64,000 nt of DNA from Tetranychus cinnabarinus (taxonomy: Eukaryota > Arthropoda > Arachnida > Trombidiformes > Tetranychidae), in contig WHVY01000003.1 of NCBI GenBank assembly GCA_022266195.1, positions 9,052,001 through 9,116,000 of the forward strand, in the 5' to 3' direction. This document shows, one piece after another, positions 1-11,694 of the stretch; position 1 is the first letter of the stretch, and each line of letters starts with the position of its first letter. The notes beneath the pieces were generated by a model that worked only from the letters and a program-made list of their open reading frames with translations, was not told where the DNA came from and did no database searches. The translations under genes and the position numbers were made by a program.

Positions 1-27
1 AAGAGTCAAGGGAAACTTATTTTTAAA

Positions 28-2238
28 TCAGATCATAACAAACTCATCTGCATCAAATTCAGAAGTGATCTCTCCAAGAGCATCAATATAACTATGCTTA
101 ACACGAATGGTTTGCTCCATTGAACAATCTAAATCATAACGATGAGCAGATGCTGAACCTTCAGAGACAACAAACATGGGATAATCAGTGTGTTTTGGAA
201 CTATCACTTCTCCGATTGTGTCTGCTAATTCATTAAATTCTTGACGAGTTCGACAATAAAAACCAATGGCACAACTTGGATCCATCCGATCAATTGATAA
301 TTTACGAGGAAAGTCACAGTGATATGAATCCAGGGGGAAATCAGTTTTGCTTGGATCAATTGCTTTCTGATCATTATGAGGGTCAAGGTAGATTAATTTA
401 TCTTCAGTTGTACCAACAAAATATAATGAGTGTCTAGGTCTTCCACCAATTATACCTAAACATGACTTAAGACGAAAAAGGGATTTAATACAAGAGCCAT
501 AAATAGGGTTTAAAGCTTCAGTTCCTAGTCGCACAGGTACAATAATAATAACACTCTTCCATTTATCTCGACTGGGCTCACTGGGTAAGCTTGTCGGACG
601 CTGAGAACGAGAAGGAAACTGATGATGATGGGAATTACTGGAGAATGAGGAAGATGAGTTGTTTACATAATCCATAGATGGATGGTTTCCTAAGTTAGGA
701 CTATTTGTGACACTGTTTCCTGCATCAGTCAAATTTATAGTGGACATGGCTTTACCATAGAAAATTGGTTTAGTTGAATGACGACGAGATGTTGTGGTTG
801 GACCTCGCTCGACGTCACTATGCTGCATCGAGAAGTAACCATGCTCATTGATATCAAAAGAACGACCATAATCTAATGATAAGCGAGTTGAATGTTTATT
901 CATGAGTGAACGTCCATATTCACGTGTAATACTGTCAGATTTTTTGTGAGCAATTGTAGGTGAGGTGCACATATTAATGACATCTTGAATGAATACCCTA
1001 CAGTCATTTGCAACATAAATGCAGATATTATTCAAAATGGGATTAGATGGAGCAGCGGCAGCTAAAGCTTTCCTGAAATAAAGAAAAATAGAAAAGTGTT
1101 AATTTGATATCTTTGTTATTCAGAATTGTATGATAATTGACTGTAAATGATAGCTTTTCCCTCTAAATGTAAATCTTCATGAATATCCATTATTGATGAA
1201 CAGGGTTCCTTAAAACTGAAACAATTGAAGTTTCCTTGATTTAAATCTATAACTATCATCAGTTCAACTAGCAAGTAACCTTGTCAATAAGAAAATGACC
1301 TTACTGTAATAATATAGATATACTTGAAGGTCCAAACCAGTCTCCAGGTTTTTTGCCTAATGATGACCCCATCCTAATAAGTTGGTGTACTGAAAATGGA
1401 CAATCAGATGTCAGATCGTCTGCAAACCATTTAATTATCATTCGATGAATCATTCCACTTTTATCAGACTGTGTTCGATTCCAACGCCATTCTCGACCTA
1501 AGTAGTGAGTAAGAAAGGCTTGAGCCAACATCATTTGACCCGTTCTTAACATGCACCCCCAGCCCCTGTCTGAGGTGAGCATTGAGCCAGGTAGCCTTTT
1601 AAAGTCTCGGCGATATGTTAACCAAATACGACTCGAAAAATCCTGTCTAAATTTTTCCAGAACTTGGTTCCTGGATACATCAGACCCAGCAATACTTTGA
1701 TATCTTAATCCTAATAGCCAAATAGGTATCTCAGGATTGAAACTAGTACGCAACTTAATACTCCAGTCTAATTAGAAAACAAAATAGTAAAAAAACGATA
1801 CAGTTACATTGTAAAATTGACATTTCAAAATACAAAGCTTACTCATGAATAATCGTATAGTGATTGCTCTTAATCCACTGGTGTCGATTTTCATCCTTCT
1901 CTTAGCACCTTGAGCTGGCTTAAGTAATGTGACTAGGCAGGTTTGTGAAACGTTCATCTTCCCGTTGGGTAGATTAGAAAATACAACACAACATTGGCCA
2001 TCACTAAAAATATCATCTATTTCAGCTTCATAGAATCTATATCAAGAAGATTGCAAGCAAGATAATAATAAAAACGGTTTATTCAATAGGTTCAATCAAT
2101 AGGATATATTACTTACTGGCCATCGGCAGTCCAAGGTGCCATAACAATGTCGCCTGGCTGAAAGTCATATTTAAGCTCTGATCCTTGAGCGATTACATTA
2201 GCTGCACCATCTTCGTCAAAGGCTCTTTCAGTAGCCAT
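28..2238 (-). CDS. Atg4: ATG4-type autophagy cysteine protease with an N-terminal Tudor-like domain
   Basis: Four exons are read as 2238-2117, 2036-1843, 1767-1305 and 1072-28; every junction has GT-AG signals and the phases agree, giving 607 residues. ATG4 is the cytosolic protease that processes and delipidates ATG8/LC3. The catalytic Cys lies in RGWGCMLRTGQM (about residue 177) and the Asp/His pair in YLDPH (about 490/492). The C-terminus FDADEFVMI, the MDPSCAIGFYCR block and the GIIGGRPRHSLYFVG block are typical of ATG4C/D. A Ser/His-rich low-complexity insert of about 140 residues separates the two catalytic halves, making the protein longer than the usual 400-470. Unusually, exons 1-2 encode a Tudor-like fold (GDIVMAPWTADGQFYEAEI, then DGQCCVVF) spliced in frame onto the ATG4 core. 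The protease assignment is firm; the fusion could instead be two genes with a missed ATG4 start. Confidence 0.9.
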
Positions 2239-3719
2239 AAGGATTATTATTTGATATGATGCTTATTAATATTCACAATGTAATTTGATGAAACTATCAA
2301 ATCTAACACATTCAAGTCGAATGAGACAACTTAAATGTGTCCATTATCACCATTAACGTGAAAGAAAGCAATTGAATACAGTTAAACAAGAAAAGACAGT
2401 TTATCATTCCCTTAAAAACAACAATTTAAAAGCTCAAAAAATGATTTAACTTTAAAGAGCGACATCTCGAATCAATAAAACAAATATCTAGCACAAGTAA
2501 TGCCCTCTTTTGAAGTTGTTTGCAGCAAACACATTATAATACATTGTAGTTATCATTTCCTATTTCAACTGATATAATTTAAATTATCATTTCATAATTA
2601 GGCTAATATTTGAATAGACTAAAAAAATTTGACTTCATAAGTTATCATATTTATTTGACAAGAAGATACAGAGATAGTCTCTTCAATGACACAAAATCTG
2701 GACCCAACTAGTAGCAACAGACACTTGACAAGATAAATCGTTTACCGTGAAAATTGATTAACTGTCGATATCTAAGGATATTTTTTAAAGTCACTTGAAT
2801 TAGTTAATAGAAAGCAAATCTGAAATATGTAAAGTTGAATGCTAAGTTAAATAATAAAAAGGATTTCTAAGAAATTAGCGCGAAAAGCTTAGTTTCAATA
2901 TACTGGTGAAATACCAGGTTGGGTGTGTTTTGTAATTGTAAATTAAACTCTTATTTTGATTATTTAGCATTGTTGAATAGATTTATATCAATTAATAGGT
3001 AAAGATTTCATCTATTTGGGAAATATGATTGAAAAACTACCAAAATTAGGCTAAAAAGGGACTTTTCAGCACAATGAGGTTGTGTCGTCAAAAAAAACTT
3101 CAGAATTTAAGTGCAAGCTCAACTGAATGAGATTATGTTCATTATATTCATATCAGATCCCCTGTACACAAGAACTAAAAGCACCATAGTCAAGTCAAAA
3201 TAGATTTATAAAGAAAAATATCAGTTTATGAGTTTTAAGGCAAGTAGTCAACCTGATAGTTGTTACAGTTTTGTATCAATTATAATTTTTCTTGCGATTC
3301 TTAATCGACATGTGAAAGAAAATGGAAAAAGCATGTTCAATTCGTGAATTACTAATCTATGAACACAACCGGCTCAAAATTTTAAGCATGTTGAGGCAAA
3401 ACTTCAAACTGTTAAGCAAATATTGAATGTTTTGGAATCAATTTTTATGATGATCAATCATTTATGAATCAAATACACTTCTAGTATTTTTCACGAGTTA
3501 ACAATCAATTTTTTTAAACCATTTCTATGGACAATGTGGAGTAAAACTCATTAAGGTTGAGATAAGCTAACCTAATGAGCTAAGATGAATTTGAAGATTT
3601 TTTGGGTCTTTGTTTGTGAAAAGAAAAAGAAATTATTGTTCAACATGACAATAAACAACATTTTAATTAAAATATGAGGAATGAGATAGTTATGGAATTG
3701 ATTGTTGGATAAATTACTG
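2239..3719. other. Intergenic region between Atg4 start and Arfgef3 stop
   Basis: About 1.5 kb of AT-rich sequence lies upstream of the Atg4 start codon and downstream of the Arfgef3 stop, both genes being on the minus strand. I see no coding exon, RNA gene or mobile element here. It should contain the Atg4 promoter and the Arfgef3 3' untranslated region. Confidence 0.5.
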
Positions 3720-6700
3720 TTACCTTCGTTGTGCGTATCGACGGTAAAGTAATGCAAGAACAGACCTTAAATCTTTAGACTGAGCGTAAATAATTAAATT
3801 TTCAATGCCTTCATTGAGAAAGGGCATAATGAGGTCAAATTGGGAATCGGGAAGGGTCAACATACATTCAAATATTGAGATTAAAATTTGGGAAAAAAGA
3901 GTCTCATATGCATCAGTATCTTTCACAAGATATTCTTGATCCTTTTCCGAACCATTGGTTAGATCCAAATTACCACGGTAACGCTTTGGAAGTTGATTTT
4001 TTTGATTCCATGAATCATTGAATGATGGTGGAAGAGGTGAATGTTGAGACTTCCATTTACGATAATTTTTCATCACATTGTCAATACGATTCTTGCTCAT
4101 AACGATATATTTTTTAGTTTCCTTTGAATTATCATGCTTAGATTCCTGGTCGAAGGAATCAACTGATCCAATCTCAAAATCATTGGATTCATCTTTAATG
4201 TCAACTTTATCATCATTTGACTCACTGGACTCGTTCAAAGATTCGGGAAACAAAAACACGGGATTAGACATTAATTGATCCAATTTACCATTTTCTTGTT
4301 GACATTGAACAATTAAATCTGTATAATTTCCACACATTTTTTCAAATATTTTTCTTAGAAGCGATCCAGATCTCGAAATTTCTTCAGGCCCATTTTCATG
4401 GCCTAAAATAACTGAATTAAAGCAGATAAGAAATGATGAAGCAAAACAAGATGCCGTTTGTTTGTACAGATTAGCAGGAACATGAATGCGAGCCATTTTT
4501 TGAATAACCAATTTTAAACCCAATCTGGTATCAAATTCGTGAAAATTACGATAGGATTCCATTAGAAGATCCAATGATTGAAAAATGAAAGATTGGCTGA
4601 TTGATGTTGATTCATTGGTACAAATATAATTGTCATTGGCTTCAATAAAATAAGAGACTGGAGAAATTCTGAAAGGTCTGTCAGTTAAAACAATTGATTC
4701 AATCAATTTCACCAGAGAGGAATGTTTGTAAATTTCTCGAATCAAGCTTCGAAATGGAATTCTGAAAAGAGAGAAGAAAATTAGTTTCATGTATTACAAG
4801 CATTATTTGCAGGTTTCATTAAACTTACTCAAGTTCATTATTTTCATCAGTTATAATCTCAAAAACGAAACATTTTTCTGTTTCAGAAAAGTTTTCATCA
4901 ATTTCTTCATCACTTTCTTTTGGCGTTTGAAAATCTAATAGGAAAATTTGCTGAGCGAGCTTTTTTGTTATGAGATCAGCCTTTGGTACGATTTGGACTC
5001 GCCGGGCAACAACTCTTATACGCTCCAAATCTTGATAAAAATCCAAAGTTCGATTCGGGAATGCATTGATTAGCTTGATCAAAGATGTTAAACAGGTTTT
5101 GTGCATCAAACGAAATGCAGTAGAAATGATATCCCATTTACTGTCATCATAATATTGATAGGTTTCCATAATAACATGGCTGTAAATAAAAGAAGAATGT
5201 TAGATGATTTTGATCAAGATGATTAAACAATTTAGGAATATTACCTGAAACAAGAGAAGCTTAGATTAGATATAGCTTCTTTGTATGATGATTGAGTGGC
5301 TTCAATCAAAATAATTACAGTTTGTGAGAGCATTAAATCAACTCCAAGAATTGATTTATCTTCAGACCACAGCTTGACATGTTGAACTACAAAATGTGAG
5401 ATTAGGCCGAAAAAATGTTTGAAATTTGTCATCAACGGCGACGGTAAGCTGGATATAAATGACAGTTGATTGTTGATTTCTCGAATCCATCGTTGAAGGA
5501 ATGGAAGTGCGACGTGATTTATACAATAAATGGCAAATTGATTGCCTGGGTTACTTCTTAGTGTACCAAGAATCGCCATGCAAGTCTCAATTGTTTTGGA
5601 TTGTCTTATTTTTGGACATCTATTTATACAATTAAATATTCCATCCACCAAGGTGAACCAAACATTGAGGATTCTCGATGGTTTATCAAAGGATGATAAT
5701 TTGATAGGAATATCAAGGTTAATTGGAGACAGTTCAGAAGACCAATTTTCAGGTATTTCAATGGTTTTTGATTCTTCACATAAAGTGATTCGTCTAGAAG
5801 AGATAAAGAACGGACAACCAGGCATTTTGTACATTGATCGAAGCATTGATTCAAATTGATGAAGATATTTGAGTGAAAGAAGACAAAGGTCAACATTATT
5901 TTCATTGACCGAGTTTTCTCTTTCAATCGCAGAATTTGTTTCATTAGAAATAGAGATCAGTTCATTTTCACCAAGATTAGTTTCTTCGGCCAGTGGATCT
6001 TTCATCAAACCAAGAAGACAAATGATACAATCGAGAGCAGCATTGGCAAAAATATCCAAATTTTGTGTATTCAAGAAAGCTTCAAAGATATCCAGAATTA
6101 CTCGCAATTGTCTGACTCGTTCAATCTGACGCTCCGATAAATCATTAACAGAGTTTTGTTGAGAATTGATGGCAAATCCAGATTCAGGAAGCACAACTCC
6201 TCGCAAAGCTGCAAATAATGAGCGCCATCCTGATCTGACATCTTCTCTGGATCCTTCAACAAAACCACAAATTGAACTGACAATCATCTCTTGAATATCG
6301 GAATCACATAACTCTAAAAGTAGAATCTTTTCGTAAGGAATGAAGAGAGCCTCGTTGAAATGGAAGTAATCTAATTCAGTGTGAATAGCCAAAATGGTTG
6401 AAATAATATCATTAACTGCTGATACAGCTGATTTACAGATAGTAATGTCAAATCTCTGACAATTGGAAGCTTCAATCAAGTGAGGAACCGCAAGTGCCCA
6501 ACATCTCATGAAATGAATAAGTGGCCGGCCGGATTTACCAATTCGTAAAAGGACATCACAGAAACGAGCGAACAACAAAGTACATGGAGATTTGTTTTTT
6601 GCTTTTTTGGAAAGTGCATTAATCTGACGACTAGAGTTTGAAATGAGAGCTTCAAGGAAAGCAAGGAGAGATTTGAGGTTAAGCCGAGAAGTTGCTTCAG

Positions 6701-9700
6701 TAAAAAGACGATCCGAGAGGTGAGACAAGCATTCAAGTGATCGTTCCAACAAAGAATCTACCAAAATTCCATCGCCCTTTCTTCCATTCTTTTCGTTCAT
6801 AACGGCATTAATACATTGCTCCAAGCATTTGTTAACATCTGACTCAGTTTCCAATCCAAGAAAATTTGAAGATACTTCAATCTGGCTGAATTCAGGTAAT
6901 GGGTCATTTGATTGTTTTCTTGAACGAAGAAGAGAGCTAAGTCTGCTTTTAAGTGGCTTCTTGGTTCTGGAAGAGAAATATTCATTCTCTAATTCGCTTA
7001 TAAAGGTACAACTTTGAAACATATAGTCCCAACAAGGCTCACAGTGAGTTGCGATTTGTAATCCAGCAGTTAACATTGATCGCAGACTTAATACCTGAGA
7101 AACATGTAGAGAGATTGGAGTCTTTTTTGATTGATTTGATTTTGCGCCTTTATTTTCGATCCAAATGTCATTTTCTTTGTCAATTTTCGATAATGGGCTG
7201 ACTAGAATAGAGCGAGATAATAAATGAAAAATACCATTGCACCGAGATTGAAGGCCTAAAGCTATGCAAAGTTTTGAAGCCGTTTGTAGAGTGGCTAGAC
7301 AGTTGATCATGATGCTTCTTCGTTCAGTATTGTCTTTCTCAGAACCATGATTTAAAATCAGAAGAAAAGGAGATTGATTTGAAGAGTTGGCATCACTGGT
7401 AAAAATTGATTCCATAATTGAAATGATTGAATCCCAAAATGTATCAAGAACACGTCTTGCAATTATTCGGCCAACATTTTGACCATCATTCACTGGATTT
7501 GTGAGCTGTAAACTGGTTTGCGTCAATTTACGATAATCCGAAAGTTCATAGCTACCAGGAGTATCACTGTCACCATCAATATCTGAAACATAAACAAGAT
7601 TAGAAACAATTAAGTATTTATTTATACTGATTGCAAGTCTTTTCAAGTAAAAGTATCATTTTTACCTCTTATCATGTTAATTAGAGCAGTATTATTAGAT
7701 GATGAATACATGTATCCAGAGTCCCCTAAAAGATTGTTAGCTAATATCTGCTGATATAGCTCGGCTAACCAAGTTGATGATAGATAGACCAAGACTCCAC
7801 TATTGTAAATATCATCAATAAATTCCTGTTCAGTAATCGGTGGATTAATTTGCTTCGATTCATTGTAATAGTCTTCTTTTATCAATTTCAGGTTAAGGGA
7901 TAGAGCAGAGTAAACAGCTAAGTAAACGCCGTCTCCATTTATGATTAAGGGGTCACTTGATGATTCGATGATTGTCTTACGTTTTTCCCAAACAGCTGCA
8001 AGAATGAAAAAATTAATAATCAGAATCAGAAAATATCAAATGAAAAAAAATAAAAGTGCTTACTTTTACAGAAATTGGAAGAAAATTTTTGCAGTGCATT
8101 ATCAATTTGAATACTATTTTTCATTGCCAATAATTCGGGTAAAATTTGAGTCAAATCTTTAATTATATCACGGGCATTTTCCCGTTCTTGATTGCTAAGT
8201 AAATCGTGACAGTTTAAGATGGTTTGATGACGTTCATTCTCTTCTCTCACTTCCGAAATAATCTTGCTTCGATATTTAGAAAGTTCATAATCCTGATCAT
8301 CTTCATTTTTGCCATCAAAAACACTGTCAAGGTTCTTGTTCTCAATGATTGAGATTTCATCATTAGCGTCTTCATCACAGTTGGGCTCATCAAGGGCACA
8401 TTGAGAACCAAGTGAACTAATAGATTGTTTTAAAGAGGCACCTTCGTCGGTAACAAAAATTTCATCGGAAGCTGTTTCATCTTCATCTGCTTCATAATCA
8501 TCGAGTTGACCATCACTCTGAACTTCATCTTGAGAATGGCCCATGATTTCCTTCAGTTTATTTTTGAATGTAGTCATTTCGAGTTTATCGTAATCTTCTT
8601 GTAAATCATCTTGCATTAATTTGTGCTGATTGGTAAAATTTGAGCTTGTTGATGTATCACAATCACCATCATCATCCTCGCCATCATCTTCGTCCTCTGT
8701 GCTTCCAAAGCTTTTTTTATTCAAATTCAATTTAGTAATATCATCATGATCAGAAGGATCATCAGTGGTCTCTTCCGATTCTATAACACTAGAATACTCT
8801 TGAAATGCTAAACTTTTCCCAGAAGCGATAAAGTCCAATGTTTCGATTAATGCCATAATACAATAGACACTTTGAAAGGCAATTTCTTGGTCATTGGTTG
8901 AACTACATTCATGAAGTGAATCGATAATTCTGCAAAGATAAAGCATAAATTAAATCAATAGAAAAACAATAAAAGCAATATTTTTCAACTTACATCTTAA
9001 TCAAATTTAAATCTTGATTGGTACATGACAACTGGTTTTGTGATTTGATGGTGGTACACAATTTAATAGTGCACTGAGCGTCTTTAAACAACTAGAGAAG
9101 ATATTAGAAATAATGAAACAAAATCATGTGGAATCATTTCATGATAATAAGATAAATAACAAACCTCTTTCACGGATTGAAGAGCCTCTAAACGAAAGTG
9201 TATCAATGGGTAGAGTAGCATTCGATGAAAAATTGATTCTAATACAGGTCTCATGTATTTGATTTGACCAAAAAGTTGAACCAGTTCTCGAGAAACTCTG
9301 TAATTCGGAAAATATTTCATTAGCTTGGTGCTTCTTGGTAAATTTAAATTTAGTGAAAAATGTAATGAATTTCTTACTCATAGACTTCCTTCAATTGAAT
9401 TATATTTTTATCGATAAAGGATAAACACTCGGCTCCTCGACCAAAAACCAAATCTTTGGAATTTTTGCGATTTTTCTTTACATTTTTCACTTTAGGAGAT
9501 TTAAGTCGACTCATATTTAAATTCAGAAGCTTAATCAACATTGGTCCCAATTTTTGCCTGAAAAGTAAAACAAGAAGAATGAGATAATTTAAAGAATCTA
9601 TCACCTGTTATATGATATCAGTTGGAATGAAAATCCTTACAAAATCAATATTGTTAGATAAATGATATTATACTAACCAGACAAAATCGGATACATCCTT

Positions 9701-10638
9701 TTCGATTTGTTTATCAATTTCCAATGATGTCAATATCGCAGTAATGCATTTAAGGTGGAATGAAATTTGAATGGAAAAAATAGTAACTTGAGTCCGTGAG
9801 CTTTTATCTTTACCATTAGAGTAACATCGTTTTCGCAAATCGAGAATCTTGGTTGTCAGTGAATCAAGAAGAGGAATTATCTGGTGATTAATGGCATCTC
9901 TCAATTCAATTGAACTTTCCGTGATCAGATAGCCAACAAAATATCTATTTGATTGAATGGCTGTTGCTGTTGCTGCAGTAATTTTTGGACTAACTGGTGA
10001 ACCAAATGATCCTCCAAAGGGGTCTGAAGGTGATTTCAATGCTGACAATTGAGATGTTATTGAACTGGTGAAAGAGTTTGTTGGCGATAGTGGAGATGCT
10101 GTAGATGAGGTTGCACATGAGATTATAGTGGAACAACAAATATCGGAAACCGTTACAAGATCAGTGAATCTAAGATGAGAGATTCGAGAACAGGTGACTT
10201 CCAAAAGGCATTTAAGAAGCTCGATTTGAGTTATTTCATTGCAACTTGTAATTTTTGATCCAATGCTAGCAATAATACGATTGAAAAAGTGATTCTCACA
10301 AACATCAGGTCGCCATAAAGAGTTGTCTCGTATAATTGTTTCATAGCCATTGATAGCAAATTGTCTCAACTTGGCGTTTTTTGATGATAAGCAGGCAGAT
10401 AACAATTTCAGGTAATCATCCAAAATACATGCTTTAAAAGCTGCTATTGTTGTCGGTTCTGTGGGCGAGAGAAAATAATTTACCTCAATACAATTTATTT
10501 CCAGATTCATTACAAATTGAAAATGATATAGCAAATGTACCAACCTTTAATATCACGAGCTTGATTTACAATTGACTGAGCTGAAGATTGTTGAGCTTCG
10601 GTTATTATTTTCTCAATAATTTGACTAAACATTTCCAT
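3720..10638 (-). CDS. Arfgef3: BIG3/ARFGEF3 orthologue (BIG-family large HEAT-repeat protein)
   Basis: Ten exons are read as 10638-10545, 10458-9678, 9557-9378, 9297-9165, 9091-8994, 8929-8064, 7995-7666, 7582-5245, 5179-4829 and 4761-3720. All phases agree and give 2070 residues, about the length of vertebrate BIG3 (about 2180). Blocks recognisable from BIG3 occur in the same order: MRPVLESIFHRMLLYP, SGVLVYLSSTWLAELYQQIL with LLGDSGYM, RCWALAVPHLIEA, HFNEALFIPYEKILLLELCD, FEAFLNTQNLDIFANAA, and a C-terminal helical region with YRNFHEFDTRLGLK. The BIG family comprises Arf guanine-nucleotide exchange factors with armadillo-like repeats, but BIG3 is a divergent member regarded as lacking normal Sec7 activity; I see no canonical Sec7 motif. 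Two acidic, Ser-rich linkers (exon 6 and exon 10) are probably disordered. The final codons run into a sequence resembling a splice donor, so a tiny extra last exon is possible. Confidence 0.88.
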
Positions 10639-10921
10639 GATTACACTTTAAAATACAATTTAAATTATAAATCACCATTAAAATTACCAAAAAAACGAGA
10701 GAAATGAAAAAACAACAATAGATCAACATATGGTTACATATGTGAGAAAAGAGAGCTTTGCTTCTCTGTCGAATCTCTCTTTCCAATTTTCTGTCTCTCT
10801 TTCAGCGATCGATATTTGTTAGCAGTAAAGCTGTTTCCAACCATTTGATCATCATTCAGCATTGAAAGTACCACCATGATGTATATTGTCTTAATTTAAT
10901 TGCCATCTTATCACCTAAACT
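10639..10921. promoter_or_regulatory. Arfgef3 upstream region with CT-rich tract
   Basis: This short region lies directly upstream of the Arfgef3 start codon on the minus strand. It contains a pyrimidine-rich run of TCTC repeats on the plus strand at about 10755-10803. Its position suggests the Arfgef3 5' untranslated region and promoter; no defined core element can be assigned by eye. Confidence 0.3.
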
Positions 10922-11530
10922 ATTAGATTTTTTATCATAATCATCTGCTTATAATAAAAACAAGAGACGACCTGCACTTAACAATCATTGCAATCTTGAA
11001 CAGCAATTTATCAATAGTGAAACTTTGAGTTTGAACTGATTTGACTCATAAGAACTCAAAAATCAGGATTGCATTTAATGAAAAATTATAAAAAAAATTG
11101 GTTTGGTCCAAAGAGTAAAGGAAGCTTCCTTTACTCTTTGGTTTGGTCTCAACACCGAGCTAGACAAATAGCGTAAGCGAAATAGAGGAAGTCAAGAGAG
11201 CTCATAGACTTAATAATAACAGCTTTGAATAATTAATTCTTTAAATTGCTAAAATTTACTCTTTTTTTGAACACGAGTTTCTATTACAATTTATCATGAA
11301 AACAAAGCACTTTTAAAGATTTTCTTTGATGGACATTCAGGGTTTTGTAAATAATTAACGATAGATTTGAAAATATTGAGAGGTTGATCATGAAAACTTT
11401 TAGTACATGAGGGGATTTGTGTTTGATTAACCATTTATCTTGAAAAAAATCAAGTATCAAAACCTGAAAACCTAAATCAAGTAATACAATGACATAATTT
11501 TTGTGTAGCATTTTAATGATTTAAAATTTA
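10922..11530 (-). repeat. Duplicated upstream region of the intradiol dioxygenase gene
   Basis: This segment is closely similar along its length to 17300-17870, the 5' flank of the dioxygenase fragment. Shared strings include ttatcataatcatctgctta and ttgaacacgagtttctatta. No dioxygenase coding sequence remains beside this copy. It is a remnant of an additional duplication unit lying against the Arfgef3 promoter. Confidence 0.8.
11108..11141. repeat. Perfect 34-bp palindrome inserted in the duplicated flank
   Basis: The 17-nt half ccaaagagtaaaggaag is followed directly by its exact reverse complement. The paralogous segment near 17.5 kb lacks it. It is flanked on both sides by ttggtttggt, which looks like a target duplication or a template-switch footprint. 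Confidence 0.85.
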
Positions 11531-11694
11531 AGAAAACTTTTGAGCGAAATTGGCACAAAATAAGCGAAATAAAATAGATTCTCAAAAGACAGAGAAATAG
11601 ACAAAATAAAGAAAGAGGAGAATAATTTAAACCATTTTCCTTTCTCATTTTAAACACTCAGATTTTGATTATTACATATATTAATGAAAACTTT

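Noticed and set aside
1772..1957. Separate 61-codon gene upstream of Atg4
   Set aside because: Its N-terminal part is Tudor-Atg4 exon 2; the tail beyond 1843 is intron translation after a clean gtaagc donor.
5542..6129. Plus-strand frames over Arfgef3
   Set aside because: They are shadows of the long minus-strand exon 8, which has homology and consistent splicing.
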